Positions 1-8,909 of a stretch of 48,766 bases of DNA are shown here, one piece after another (position 1 is the first letter of the stretch; each line of letters opens with the position of its first letter). The notes under the pieces were generated by a model. That model had not been told where the DNA came from. It searched no databases and was given only the letters and a program-made list of their open reading frames with translations. The stretch lies in the NCBI GenBank assembly GCA_030747505.1, contig JASLKQ010000013.1:1-48766 (forward strand), in the 5' to 3' direction. The translations under genes and the position numbers were made by a program. This DNA comes from Verrucomicrobiota bacterium (GTDB taxonomy: Bacteria > Verrucomicrobiota > Verrucomicrobiia > Limisphaerales > UBA1100).

Positions 1-550
1 CCTTTGGCGCCATGTTAGAGAGCCCCCAGAAAGATTCCCATTGCCCAGAATTAGCGGCTCTAGCCGCCTGAACCTCGATGCTAAATTCTTCCACCTTGGG
101 GAGCAGGACCGTCCGGTGAACCGGCCCGGAATCCGGCCCGGAGGGCAGCGGCTGCTGCTCCATCACCAACCGATGGCCATTTCCAGAATCTCTCGGTTCG
201 GTCAAAAATTCTATCCGGCGTAAAGGAAAGTTTTCCAGTGCACGTCCACCCCAAAAGCCCGGCGGGACACGTGCAACAATCTTTAAACGGCTAAATGACC
301 CGTCAGCCTCAAGCTCAAGAGGCTCCTCCGGTTGATTTTCGTACCATGAAGCGCCCGCCAGAACTTCCTTAATGGCTGCAATGGCAACCCGTTCACGATG
401 TGTACTTTCTGCGGCTCCCGCACTGCTCTCCGTTGCCTGTAGTAACGTGGTCCAAGAGGAGTAGATTATCAGAATCACCAGCGATAAAATTGTTACAGCA
501 ACCAGGGTCTCTGGCAGCGTAAAACCGTTATGGCAGGAGTGAGCTCGCAT
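1..550 (-). CDS. Pseudopilin-like protein (type II secretion / type IV pilus minor pilin), 3' end cut by window edge
   Basis: The reading frame is open from an ATG at 548-550 to the window edge, giving about 183 residues without a stop. The N-terminus is a class III prepilin leader: a short basic segment, then G followed by F-T-L-P-E, with Glu at +5 of the mature protein, and a hydrophobic stretch VTILSLVILIIY (residues 19-30). A GspO/PilD-type peptidase would cleave after the Gly and methylate the Phe. The rest is a soluble, Trp/Pro-containing region with no motif I can assign; size and position suggest a minor pseudopilin (GspI/GspJ-like). The start is supported by AAGGGA about 8 nt upstream on the minus strand. 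It lies 48 nt downstream of the metallo-beta-lactamase gene and could be co-transcribed with it. The prepilin call is secure; the exact subunit is not. Confidence 0.75.
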   Translation of the reverse strand, partial: MRAHSCHNGFTLPETLVAVTILSLVILIIYSSWTTLLQATESSAGAAESTHRERVAIAAIKEVLAGASWYENQPEEPLELEADGSFSRLKIVARVPPGFWGGRALENFPLRRIEFLTEPRDSGNGHRLVMEQQPLPSGPDSGPVHRTVLLPKVEEFSIEVQAARAANSGQWESFWGLSNMAPK

Positions 551-598
551 GGGACAATCCCTTACTTATAGAAAAAGAAGCCTACAAACAAGGCGAGA

Positions 599-1978
599 TT
601 ACACTTTCAGGCTTTCTCCAGGGGCGGGCTGAAGAATGTTGAGGCGTGGCATTCTTTCCCGCAGCTCAGCCTCAATCCAGTCGCGCGCTTCGGGTTCCCC
701 GTGGCCCAGAAGCACCGTTCGAGGGGCCATTCCCACTGCAAAATCCACCAATTGCTCGCGGTTGGCATGGGCAGAAAGATCAAAGCAGTCCATATGACAA
801 TGGCGCACCAGTTGGCCGGCACTCGGGCTGAAAGGGAAGGGAGCTCCCTGAGGAGCGGCTCGAAAGGCTCCTGCAGGGGTGTCAGGCGCAGCGTATCCGA
901 CGAAAAAAATGGAATGGGTTTTTTGTGGCGCCATGCGCACGGTCAGCTCGTGAGACATGGTGTGTTCGCTCATCATGCCAGCAGTGATGACAAATAATTT
1001 CCCAGATAAATTCATCTGGTTCACTTTCCTCGCTTCGAGCACCTCCAGATCCAATGCCTCATGCAGATTCAAGTCCGGCCGGCGACAGGGGGCCTTGGAC
1101 GAGATGAGGTCATAAATTTCGGTAAACACTCTGCCCAGTCCCCCGATGTAAACCGGCTGACGCTTTAGTTCGCCTGCCTGCATGGCCAAAGCGATTGCCG
1201 CCAGAATCTCCTGCGTTCTTCCCAGTGCGAAAACCGGAACCAGAACGCCCCCTCCTCCAGCAAGCCCATCACGAATGGAGGAAATGAGGCGTTGCAGTTC
1301 TGCCTCGCGAGAAAAGCCAGCAGGAGTTTCTGTGGTCCCCCGCGTGGTTTCCATAAGAAGGATATCTGCCGATAACCCCGCGAAGTCAGCCTTGGGGGAG
1401 AGGGATTGGTCATGAAAACAGACATCACCAGTATAGAAGAGGGATTCTTTTTCGTGGGCAACCCGAAGACCGGCTGAGCCGAGCACATGGCCCGCGTGAT
1501 GAAAGGAAACAGTGGGCGAACTGGAGCTGGCGGTTTCCGGAGAGATCACCCCCCACGGTTCCGCTTTCCCGTATTTAAAGCCCTGAAACAAATAAGATAA
1601 CTCGTCCACTTCGCCGTGGTGATAGAGCGGGTAATCCGCAATGCCTTTTTCAGCCCTCTGGCGCTTCATGACATTAACCGAATTGTGGAGAACCCGTTCA
1701 ATAAGAAAATAACTGGGCTCAGTCATGAGCGCGCGAGCGCGAGGGAAATGCCTCAGGGCCACAGGCAGGGAACCACAGTGATCCTGATGACAGTGGGAAA
1801 TAGCCACCGCCTCGACATCAACATCCGCGATTTGAGAGTAAAGAGGGAGACCCTCCCGGCCCTCAACGCCCGGAGAGGTTCCTGCATCCAGCAGGATATG
1901 ATGGCCGCCGGTTTCCACCAGCCATGAACTGGCGCCAATAGTATCGGCAGGATTGAGGTTGGTGATGCGCACGGGCAC
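599..1978 (-). CDS. Beta-CASP metallo-beta-lactamase fold protein (predicted RNA-processing nuclease)
   Basis: 459 residues from a GTG start. The metal-binding motif HxHxDH is intact (H62, H64, D66, H67 in SHCHQDH). It is followed by the AGHVLGSAG motif near residue 160, the Asp-containing YTGDV motif, and the C-terminal beta-CASP elements FDLSAHA and LLGHGEPEA that complete the active site. This is the arrangement of YSH1/CPSF73-like bacterial proteins, which act as RNA endo- or exonucleases. There is no C-terminal KH or dimerisation extension of the RNase J type. The cellular substrate cannot be told from sequence. The gene is divergent from the LptF/LptG-type gene, with 77 nt between the two start codons, so they probably share a promoter region. 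Confidence 0.85.
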   Translation of the reverse strand: MPVRITNLNPADTIGASSWLVETGGHHILLDAGTSPGVEGREGLPLYSQIADVDVEAVAISHCHQDHCGSLPVALRHFPRARALMTEPSYFLIERVLHNSVNVMKRQRAEKGIADYPLYHHGEVDELSYLFQGFKYGKAEPWGVISPETASSSSPTVSFHHAGHVLGSAGLRVAHEKESLFYTGDVCFHDQSLSPKADFAGLSADILLMETTRGTTETPAGFSREAELQRLISSIRDGLAGGGGVLVPVFALGRTQEILAAIALAMQAGELKRQPVYIGGLGRVFTEIYDLISSKAPCRRPDLNLHEALDLEVLEARKVNQMNLSGKLFVITAGMMSEHTMSHELTVRMAPQKTHSIFFVGYAAPDTPAGAFRAAPQGAPFPFSPSAGQLVRHCHMDCFDLSAHANREQLVDFAVGMAPRTVLLGHGEPEARDWIEAELRERMPRLNILQPAPGESLKV

Positions 1979-2055
1979 AGGCTAGAGGGCGGGAATGCAG
2001 GGCGCGAGCCTTTTGCCTCGAAACGCAGCTCTTCTCTGGATAGCCTCTGGATCTA

Positions 2056-3171
2056 ATGCGCTTGTTGGACCGCTATCTCTTGGGCGAGTTGCTGGTACCC
2101 CTGTTTTATAGCCTGGTGGGTTTCCAGATTTTTTGGACCGCTTTCGATCTCTTCAGCAATCTTCAAATGTACCAGGAGCGGGGACTGGGGTGGGGACAGA
2201 TGGGGAAGCTATATTTTCTGCGAACGCCAGAGTTACTGGCCACGGTTTTACCGATTGCCTTGCTGTTGGCCCTTTTGTATTCGCTAACCAATTTGGGTCG
2301 AGCCAATGAGTTGATCGCCATGCGAGCTGCGGGGGTGAGCTTGGGACGGATTAGTCTCCCCTTATTTTCGGTGGCCTTTTTCGTGGGAGTGGCCCTTTTT
2401 GTGGTGGCCGAATTTATTGCGCCCCAGGCTGCGGAAAAATCCGGAAGACTTATGGCCTCCGGACACACGCAGGCTGAACAGGAGCTGCAAAATTTGAATT
2501 TTCAAGTTCAAGATGATGATCTCAACCAAACCTGGTATGTTAAAAGCTATAACCCGTACACCCGGCAAATGCGCCAGCCTTCGGTTGATTGGAAGACTCG
2601 TGATAATGAACGCATCGTGATCGACGCGGCACGAGCCGCGTGGACCAATGGCAACTGGGTTTTTAATTCCGTCGAAAAGAAAACTTACCGACCCGCAACA
2701 AGTGATTTACCCTATCAGGTAATCGCAACCAACGTATTGTCGGGGCTGAACCTTGGAGGATCCCCTGAACAACTGCAGGCGGAAATAAAAATCTCGCAAC
2801 TGGACCGAATTGGGGCGGCAAAACATTTGCGCCTCTCGCTCTCCGACATATTGGCTTACAGGAAACTGCATCCGGAAATGCAAACGGGAAAAAAAGCGAT
2901 GATTCTAACGCAATTCCACGGGCGAATTGCCCAGCCTTTTACCTGTTTGGTGGTGGTTTTGGTGGCCCTGCCCTTTGGAGCGGCTACCGGGCGGCGCAAT
3001 GTCATGGTTGGGGTGGCGGGCAGTGTGGGGATTTGTTTCCTGTATTTCATTTTAATGCGCTGGGGTCTGGCTTTGGGAACCGCGGGCCATTTACCTGCAG
3101 TGCTCGCCGCGTGGCTGCCCAACCTTGTGTTTGCCTCCATTGGCTTAATCCTGTTGCGGAGAATACCGTGA
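2056..3171 (+). CDS. LptF/LptG-family permease (YjgP/YjgQ), lipopolysaccharide export
   Basis: 371 residues with the family's architecture: three N-terminal membrane segments (about residues 10-32, 60-82 and 98-122), a periplasmic beta-jellyroll region (about 140-270), and three C-terminal membrane segments (about 298-370). The N-terminus MRLLDRYLLGELLVP is typical of the family. LptF and LptG form the transmembrane part of the LptB2FG transporter that extracts lipopolysaccharide from the inner membrane. Only one of the usual pair is present here, so the partner must be elsewhere; I cannot say whether this one is F or G. Its TGA overlaps the GTG start of the histidine kinase gene by 4 nt (GTGA), indicating translational coupling. 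Confidence 0.85.
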   Translation: MRLLDRYLLGELLVPLFYSLVGFQIFWTAFDLFSNLQMYQERGLGWGQMGKLYFLRTPELLATVLPIALLLALLYSLTNLGRANELIAMRAAGVSLGRISLPLFSVAFFVGVALFVVAEFIAPQAAEKSGRLMASGHTQAEQELQNLNFQVQDDDLNQTWYVKSYNPYTRQMRQPSVDWKTRDNERIVIDAARAAWTNGNWVFNSVEKKTYRPATSDLPYQVIATNVLSGLNLGGSPEQLQAEIKISQLDRIGAAKHLRLSLSDILAYRKLHPEMQTGKKAMILTQFHGRIAQPFTCLVVVLVALPFGAATGRRNVMVGVAGSVGICFLYFILMRWGLALGTAGHLPAVLAAWLPNLVFASIGLILLRRIP

Positions 3172-4853
3172 GCACGCGATCCTTTTCCCCCGAGCAGCAG
3201 AGGCGACTTTACCGGGTGGCGCGCATCATTCATTCCACGCTGGAACCAGCGGAAGTATTGGGCTTGATTGTGAAAGAGGCCGTACACTTGGTTGGCGCTA
3301 CCAGCGGCTCACTGTCTTTGATCAACCCGACGACCGGGCTGCTGGAAATCGAGGCGGCAGAAGGGCTGACTGAAGAGGGAAGCCAGCTTGCTTTACGCCT
3401 GAACGAGGGCGTGACGGGCTGGGTGGCACACCATGCCAAGTCGGTTCGGATTGGGGACGTGTCCCGAGATGAAAGGTATGTGGCGGCCCGGCCAGAAGTA
3501 CGCAGTGAATTGTCGGTTCCCATCTTCATGGAAGAGGAAGTCCGGGCGGTTTTGAATGTGGACTCGGAACGGACCGATGCGTTTACGAAAACCGATCAGG
3601 CATTGCTCGAGGAACTGGCGGGGCTCGCATCCCAGATTATCTTTAACGCTTGGCAGTACGAACAACATCGACAGCGCTCCGAGCTGCTCCGTTCCCTTGT
3701 CAGCGTCGGCCAAACCATCAATAGCACACTCAATTTGGATGATGTCCTGGAAGCCATTACCAGGGAGGGGGCGGGATTGGGCCGGGTGAAAATGTGTTCG
3801 CTCCAATTACTGGATGCAACAGAAGAGTGGCTGGAAGTGCGTGCCCAATATGGAGCAGGCTCCTCGTATCGGCAGCGTCCGCCACTGAGTGTCGCCGAAA
3901 GCTTGATGGGGTCGGTTGTCCGGCGGCAAAAACCCCTGCAGGTTCCCAATGTTCAAACATCAGCCCAATATCAGAGCCAGGAAACCGCGCGGCAGGATGG
4001 ACTGATATCCATGCTTTGTGCGCCTCTCGTTTATAACGGCCAAAGCCTGGGAACCTTAAGTGTATACACTGAAACGCCCCATGTTTTTTCCAACGAGGAA
4101 ATGAGCACGCTGAGTGCCTTGGCGGAGCTCTCGGCCGTGGCCATAGAAAAGGCCCGCCTTTATGAGCGAACCATGGATGTGGAGGAACAGTTGCGGCGCA
4201 ATGAACAACTCAGCGCACTCGGCCTGCTGGCGGCGGAGGTCGCCCATGAAATCCGCAATCCGTTAACGGTGATGAAGATGCTCTATCATTCAATGGATAT
4301 GGATTTTCAGGAAGGGGATCCTCGCAAGGAAGACGCAAGGGTTCTTGGCGAAAAGATGGACCACCTCGACCAGATCGTGGATAATGTGGTGAAATTTGCC
4401 CGCAACGCAGAGCCCCAGATGAAACCAGTGCAAGTTCCGGATCTACTGGAGGATCTGGTGCTGCTCACGCGCCATAAATTGCAACACCAAGGGATTGAGC
4501 TGGAACGAGAAGATGACAAAGGGCTGCCAGCAGTTAATGGAGATGCCACCCAACTGTCGCAGGCTTTTCTCAACCTCATTTTGAACGGGGCGGAGGCGAT
4601 GCCCAACGGGGGAACCCTGCGCATAGAGACACGAAAAGCCGATAAGGGCATAGCCGTTTCCTTTGCAGACACCGGCGAGGGAATGACCCAGGCACAGCAG
4701 GATCAGGCTTTCACCGGGATGCTGAGTACATCAAAGGAAAAAGGCTGCGGTCTGGGTCTGGCAATAGTAGCCAAGGTTGTCGAAGCCCACGGCGGTCGGT
4801 TGCACGTGGAATCAACACAGGAGTCGGGCACCAATATAACGCTGAGCCTCTAG
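3168..4853 (+). CDS. GAF-GAF sensor histidine kinase
   Basis: 561 residues from the GTG at 3168-3170, which overlaps the upstream stop (GTGA). An upstream in-frame ATG at 3033 would lie deep inside the permease gene and is unlikely. Domains: GAF 1 (about residues 15-155), GAF 2 (about 175-320), a HisKA dimerisation domain with the H-box AAEVAHEIRNPL (phospho-acceptor His near residue 360), and a HATPase domain with N-box NLILNGAEAMPNGG, G1 box DTGEGM and G2 box GCGLGLAIV. No membrane segment is visible, so it is a cytoplasmic sensor of small molecules or redox state. No response regulator is next to it. Coupling to an LPS-export permease is unusual and hints at envelope-related sensing, which is inference. 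Confidence 0.9.
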   Translation: MSTRSFSPEQQRRLYRVARIIHSTLEPAEVLGLIVKEAVHLVGATSGSLSLINPTTGLLEIEAAEGLTEEGSQLALRLNEGVTGWVAHHAKSVRIGDVSRDERYVAARPEVRSELSVPIFMEEEVRAVLNVDSERTDAFTKTDQALLEELAGLASQIIFNAWQYEQHRQRSELLRSLVSVGQTINSTLNLDDVLEAITREGAGLGRVKMCSLQLLDATEEWLEVRAQYGAGSSYRQRPPLSVAESLMGSVVRRQKPLQVPNVQTSAQYQSQETARQDGLISMLCAPLVYNGQSLGTLSVYTETPHVFSNEEMSTLSALAELSAVAIEKARLYERTMDVEEQLRRNEQLSALGLLAAEVAHEIRNPLTVMKMLYHSMDMDFQEGDPRKEDARVLGEKMDHLDQIVDNVVKFARNAEPQMKPVQVPDLLEDLVLLTRHKLQHQGIELEREDDKGLPAVNGDATQLSQAFLNLILNGAEAMPNGGTLRIETRKADKGIAVSFADTGEGMTQAQQDQAFTGMLSTSKEKGCGLGLAIVAKVVEAHGGRLHVESTQESGTNITLSL

Positions 4854-4861
4854 TGGGACAG

Positions 4862-4895
4862 AAAAAGCCGCCCCCAGAAAATTTCCGGCGACGGC
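4862..4895 (-). terminator. Rho-independent terminator downstream of xylA
   Basis: Read on the minus strand, GCCGTC pairs with the GGCGGC side and an inner CCGGAA pairs with TTCTGG; the stem-loop is followed by TTTTT (AAAAA at 4862-4866 on the plus strand). The plus-strand side has no T-tract, so the signal serves transcripts coming from xylA. It lies about 180 nt after the xylA stop. Confidence 0.7.
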
Positions 4896-5072
4896 ACCCT
4901 GCCCGAGCTACCCAACGCGAATTGCCTCAGACAAGGTTCCGCATGGTACCCTGCGCACCCAAAAGGGGGTTAATTGATTCGAAATGCTGCTGCATCGACT
5001 AAATCGATGGACCTAGGCACATACAAACCGAACTACAGCCAGAGAAACAGAGCGATCAGATAGGGTCGTTGT

Positions 5073-6383
5073 CTAGATAAACTCGTTGATGAGGTTCTCC
5101 AGAAATTCCTGACGACCGCTGGCGTTGGGGGCCCCCTCGCCCTTGTCCAACATGTAGGCATCAAGGCTTTCAAAGGAGGCTTGGCCGCCCTCGATGTCTT
5201 TGCCAATGCCAGTGTCCCAGCTGCCATAGCGTTCTTTCACAAAATTCTCCAATCGGCCATCGGCGCGAATGGCTGCAGCGATCTTCAGTCCGCGAGCGAA
5301 GGCGTCCATACCGCCGATGTGCGCATGGAAAAGATCGATGGGCTCATGGCTTTCGCGGCGCACCTTGGCGTCGAAGTTTACACCGCCGGGAGCAAGGCCG
5401 CCGTGCTTGAGAATGGCGAGCATGCACTTGGTGGTGAGATAGATATCGGTCGGGAACTGGTCGGTATCCCAGCCCAGCAGCAGGTCACCGGTGTTGGCAT
5501 CCATTGACCCTAGGAAGCCCTGCGAACCGGCATACTCAAGTTCATGTTCCATGGTATGGCCGGCCAAGGTTGCATGGTTGGTTTCAAGATTCAGCTTAAT
5601 GTGATCCTCTAGGCCGTTGGCGCGAATGAAGTTGATGCACGCAGCGGCATCGAAATCGTATTGGTGCTTGGTTGGCTCCTTGGGCTTGGGCTCAAAGAGA
5701 AACTGGCCCGTAAAGCCAATCTGTTTGGCGTAATCAATAGCCATATGCATGAAGGTGGCCAGATGATCCATCTCGCGTTTCATGTCGGTGTTCCACAGGT
5801 TCTGGTACCCCTCACGGCCGCCCCAGAAAACATAGTTGGTGCCGCCCAATTCCTTGGTCACCTCAATCATCTTCTTGACCTGTGCTGCAGCAAAAGCAAA
5901 CGCATCGGCATTACAGCTGGTGGCCGCACCGTGCATGTAGCGCGGATTGCTAAAGAGGTTGGCCGTGCCCCACAAAAGCTGCAGGCCCGTGCGATCCTGT
6001 TCCTCTTTTAGCACCGAAACAACCGCATCCAGATTATCATTGGACTCCGCCAGGGATTCGCCTTCGGGAGCCACGTCGCGGTCATGAAAACAGTAGAAGG
6101 GAGCGCCCAGTTTTTCCAGGAATTCAAAAAAAACGCGCGCACGGTTCTGGGCATTGGCCACGTCATCAGCTCCTTCCCACGGGCGCAGCGCGGTGCCCGG
6201 TCCAAAGGGGTCGGCCCCCTCGCCCCGCATCGTATGCCAGTAGGCCACGCCAAAGCGAAAATGCTCCTGCATGGTTTTGCCCTCAACCTCTTCAGCGGCG
6301 TTGTAGTGCTTGAAGGAAAGCGGGTTCTTGGACTCCGCGCCCTCATACTCGATTTTTTTTACGTCAGGAAAAAATTCAGCCAT
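5073..6383 (-). CDS. xylA: Xylose isomerase
   Basis: 436 residues, starting at the ATG for MAEFFPDV at 6383. The longer in-frame start at 6455 would overlap the dihydrouridine synthase gene and adds 24 residues with no counterpart in the family. XylA interconverts D-xylose and D-xylulose (EC 5.3.1.5) in the cytoplasm with divalent metals. Visible hallmarks are the FHDRD segment with the catalytic His, WGGREG, the metal-ligand segments [15 protein letters not shown] and [12 protein letters not shown], and GSMDANTGD...[10 protein letters not shown]. Length and motifs fit the class II (longer) enzymes. No xylulokinase or xylose transporter is nearby, so it is outside a classical xyl operon. It follows the dihydrouridine synthase gene by 65 nt on the same strand. 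Confidence 0.97.
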   Translation of the reverse strand: MAEFFPDVKKIEYEGAESKNPLSFKHYNAAEEVEGKTMQEHFRFGVAYWHTMRGEGADPFGPGTALRPWEGADDVANAQNRARVFFEFLEKLGAPFYCFHDRDVAPEGESLAESNDNLDAVVSVLKEEQDRTGLQLLWGTANLFSNPRYMHGAATSCNADAFAFAAAQVKKMIEVTKELGGTNYVFWGGREGYQNLWNTDMKREMDHLATFMHMAIDYAKQIGFTGQFLFEPKPKEPTKHQYDFDAAACINFIRANGLEDHIKLNLETNHATLAGHTMEHELEYAGSQGFLGSMDANTGDLLLGWDTDQFPTDIYLTTKCMLAILKHGGLAPGGVNFDAKVRRESHEPIDLFHAHIGGMDAFARGLKIAAAIRADGRLENFVKERYGSWDTGIGKDIEGGQASFESLDAYMLDKGEGAPNASGRQEFLENLINEFI

Positions 6384-6448
6384 GAAAATAAAAATGGGTT
6401 CGCGCGCATTGGAAGGAACCTTCAGCGCCAAGTCAAGGGAAAGGGGGA

Positions 6449-7561
6449 CTACCAAACCTCCACTGGCCCCTTGGGGACAGGGATGGCTCTGCGCGCTTCA
6501 GTGCCAGGTTCCTCCTCTTGTGTGGAGGAGGAGCCCAAGGGGGCCGGTTCAAATTGGGGAAGGAGCCTGCCTTCCTCATCGGTGAATTGCGTGCGCCATT
6601 CAAGGTAGTCGGCCAGCACGCGTTCAAAGTCATCCGGGGAGCCGATCTGCACAATGGCCTTGTTGAAGGGTTTGACGGGGCCAAAACGCTTGGCGTACCA
6701 CGGGGCCACCTTGCGAAACATCACGCAGCCGCGATCTTCGCCGAAAACCTCCGTCATCAACCCGAAGTGCCGACGCAATACACCGAGGCGTTCGTTAAAG
6801 CTTGGCTCAGGCGGCAGTTTGCCCGTCTCGAGATATTGCCGTGTATGCTTGAAAATCCACGGGTTGTAAAATGCGCCGCGGCCGATGGAGACACCCGCGC
6901 AGCCGGTTTTCTCCAGCATCCCTTTGGCCGCCTCGGGTGTGGTCACGTCTCCATTGCCCACCACCGGCAAGCCGGGCACAGCCTCGACGACCTTGCCGAT
7001 GCCATCAAGATTCACAGTCCCTTCAAATCCTTGAGCACGCGTGCGGCCGTGGACGAAGATGGCGCCGATCCCGGCGTCCTCCAGTGCGCGCGCAAGGTCA
7101 GGCGCAGTGATATTGTCTTCATCCCACCCCAGGCGCATCTTGGCAGTTACAGGAATTTTTAGGGCCTCCACCATGCCGCGCACGAGCTTCTGTGTCTTGT
7201 CCCGTTCAGTCATCATCGCCGAGCCGCCGCCAGTCTTCACCACCTTGCGCACCGGACAGCCCATGTTGATGTCGATAGCTGAGATACCGACGGATTCCAG
7301 ATAAAGGGCTGCATCACGCATTTCCTCAGGGATCCCCCCAAAGAGCTGCACGGCTAGTGGGCGGTCATCGTTATTGGTTTCAATGAGTTTGAGCGCCTTG
7401 GGATTGCGTTCAATGAGTGAACGGGCATTGACCAGATCTGTAGTGCACAGGTCCACCCCGCCCAGCTCCCGGATAACCAGCCGGAAAGGCAGGTTCGTGT
7501 AGCCAGCCAACGGCGAAAGAAAGAGGTTCGATTCCAGCTTTAATGTGCCCAATTCAAACAC
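6449..7561 (-). CDS. tRNA-dihydrouridine synthase (DusB-like)
   Basis: An FMN-dependent TIM-barrel enzyme that reduces specific uridines in the tRNA D-loop. The chosen GTG start at 7561 ([23 protein letters not shown]) gives 370 residues and places the conserved [13 protein letters not shown] motif near the N-terminus as in other Dus proteins. A further-upstream ATG at 7669 would add a low-complexity hydrophobic stretch and is less likely. The FMN/tRNA-binding motif [20 protein letters not shown] contains the catalytic Cys (about residue 100), followed by [11 protein letters not shown] and the phosphate-binding GNGDV and [13 protein letters not shown] motifs. The C-terminal 40 residues are Pro/Glu-rich and probably disordered. 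DusB is the likeliest subgroup. Confidence 0.9.
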   Translation of the reverse strand: MFELGTLKLESNLFLSPLAGYTNLPFRLVIRELGGVDLCTTDLVNARSLIERNPKALKLIETNNDDRPLAVQLFGGIPEEMRDAALYLESVGISAIDINMGCPVRKVVKTGGGSAMMTERDKTQKLVRGMVEALKIPVTAKMRLGWDEDNITAPDLARALEDAGIGAIFVHGRTRAQGFEGTVNLDGIGKVVEAVPGLPVVGNGDVTTPEAAKGMLEKTGCAGVSIGRGAFYNPWIFKHTRQYLETGKLPPEPSFNERLGVLRRHFGLMTEVFGEDRGCVMFRKVAPWYAKRFGPVKPFNKAIVQIGSPDDFERVLADYLEWRTQFTDEEGRLLPQFEPAPLGSSSTQEEEPGTEARRAIPVPKGPVEVW

Positions 7562-7978
7562 GCGAGAAGGATGGCCGTAAGAAGGTAGAAAAAAAATGAA
7601 AAAGACTCCGCCGGCTCCAGCCGCAAAAAACTTTATTTGGAAGCAAGATTGCCCTCTTCCCCAGCACATAAGGAGGGGAAAGGATTAATCAATGAAGAAA
7701 ACAAGCTTAATATTCTTCTTCATCGCGACCATCACGCCCCCGGCTTTTTGGGCTGCTTGTTTTCGGCGAGTATCCCTGCAGCAGAAATCGGTCTCTTTGA
7801 GGGTACGATTGCAGTCGTTTCCGTCTAATGGGGAGTTCAAGGCCTTACGCATACCCTCGACAGGCATAATTGAGGGGGGGGGCGAGATTTAACTAGAAAT
7901 AATGGGGTTTTTGGCACCGATACTGCTAATTTCAGGATAACAAAAAGAGGCCAAATTTAAGGTGCAGAGGAATTAGGC
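7562..7978. other. Intergenic region with no convincing gene
   Basis: About 415 nt between the dihydrouridine synthase start and the pseudopilin start. A 66-codon plus-strand frame (7692-7892) begins with a signal-like MKKTSLIFFFIATITPPAF but ends in nondescript sequence. On the minus strand, 7685-7870 contains a KALNSPLDGNDCNRTLK-like segment and, in another frame, SRGRDGRDEEEY before a stop. This is faintly like the end of a glycine/arginine-rich RNA-binding (RRM) protein in decay. A G8 homopolymer lies at about 7874-7881. No terminator or promoter can be assigned firmly. Confidence 0.4.
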
Positions 7979-8875
7979 ATGAAAAAGGCAAAAAATAAAG
8001 ATTCAGGATTTACGTTGATTGAATTGATGGTGGTCATATCTATCATTGGCATTCTTGCGGGCCTCTTACTTCCTGCCCTGGCGAAAGCCAAAGCCAAGTC
8101 GAGCCGAATTAAATGTGTAAACAATGTTGGGCAGACCGGCAGGGCCCTCTTGAGTTTTGCAAGCAGTAACAGAGGCCGTTTTCCATGGCAACTCACCCCG
8201 ATTTCCAGAGCCCATTATTTTGGTATGGCAAGTCCTCATTGTGTAGGAGCGATAGTGTCCCTCAAGGCAGTGAAGGGAGAGCTGGGGACAGCAAAAATGT
8301 TGGCTTCACCTTGTGACGCCGAAGTACAGGATCCTAATGAAAGAGTGCAAGGAGATTGGAAAACCTATGACACGCTCAAGAAAAAGGAAGTCCCTTGTGC
8401 TGCAATAAGCTACCGGTTTGTTGATGGCGGAAGCACGGGTCGCCCCGGGACTATGCTTGCAGTAACCCGCAATCTTTCCACAATGGATTTGGCAACCGCA
8501 AGGTTGGTGGGAGCCGATGAGCAGAAAAGCTTCCCCGAGGTAATGACCGGGCTAAACAAAGGGCAAGGCCAGGCTTCTTTTGCAGATGGAAGTGCGCGCC
8601 AAATAAATGACCCGGATATTAAGGCAACCGCGAAGCACCACCAGAATTCCTCTGGAGGCATAGCGAAAGGGGCTGCAGCCACAGACATCATGGGCTGTTG
8701 TTCCGGCGCCGTTGAGCCCCATTTTGAGGTGGAAAAGAGGTGGATGCTTTTTTGGTGCAGACAAACCTGTGGGGTTTGCAGTCGTAAGGCCGATGAATGT
8801 CCCTGGCTCCTGACGAGGAAAAAATCAATCAGAGAGAAATGGACTCGAACGCAAACCGGGTCTTTTGAAAGATAG
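7979..8875 (+). CDS. Prepilin-type N-terminal cleavage/methylation domain protein (pseudopilin-like)
   Basis: 298 residues. The class III leader is clear: MKKAKNKDSG, cleavage, FTLIELMVV with Glu at +5, and a hydrophobic helix ISIIGILAGLLLPALAKAKAK. The body contains the ADGSARQINDPD motif typical of the large verrucomicrobial/planctomycete pseudopilin family, which is presumed to be exported and assembled by a type II secretion-like machine; individual roles are unknown. The protein continues about 60 residues beyond the point where the paralogue at 14160 ends. This tail is unusually rich in Cys, Trp and basic residues (CCSG, FWCRQTCGVC, ADECPW), so it may be a divergent extension or read-through after a lost stop. 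It converges with the radical SAM gene, leaving 34 nt between stops. Confidence 0.8.
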   Translation: MKKAKNKDSGFTLIELMVVISIIGILAGLLLPALAKAKAKSSRIKCVNNVGQTGRALLSFASSNRGRFPWQLTPISRAHYFGMASPHCVGAIVSLKAVKGELGTAKMLASPCDAEVQDPNERVQGDWKTYDTLKKKEVPCAAISYRFVDGGSTGRPGTMLAVTRNLSTMDLATARLVGADEQKSFPEVMTGLNKGQGQASFADGSARQINDPDIKATAKHHQNSSGGIAKGAAATDIMGCCSGAVEPHFEVEKRWMLFWCRQTCGVCSRKADECPWLLTRKKSIREKWTRTQTGSFER

Positions 8876-8909
8876 GCGTGGGGCTGCCCCCAGTTTACAG
8901 CAACCTAAG

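Noticed and set aside
4896..5072. Possible tRNA or SRP RNA downstream of xylA
   Set aside because: Segments such as GGGTAGCTCGGGCAGG look tRNA-like, but no cloverleaf, T-loop or SRP GGAAG/AGCA core could be assembled.
7685..7870. Decayed RRM-type RNA-binding protein gene on the minus strand
   Set aside because: The resemblance is limited to a few residues split over two frames with no RNP1 or RNP2 motif; not strong enough to list as a pseudogene.
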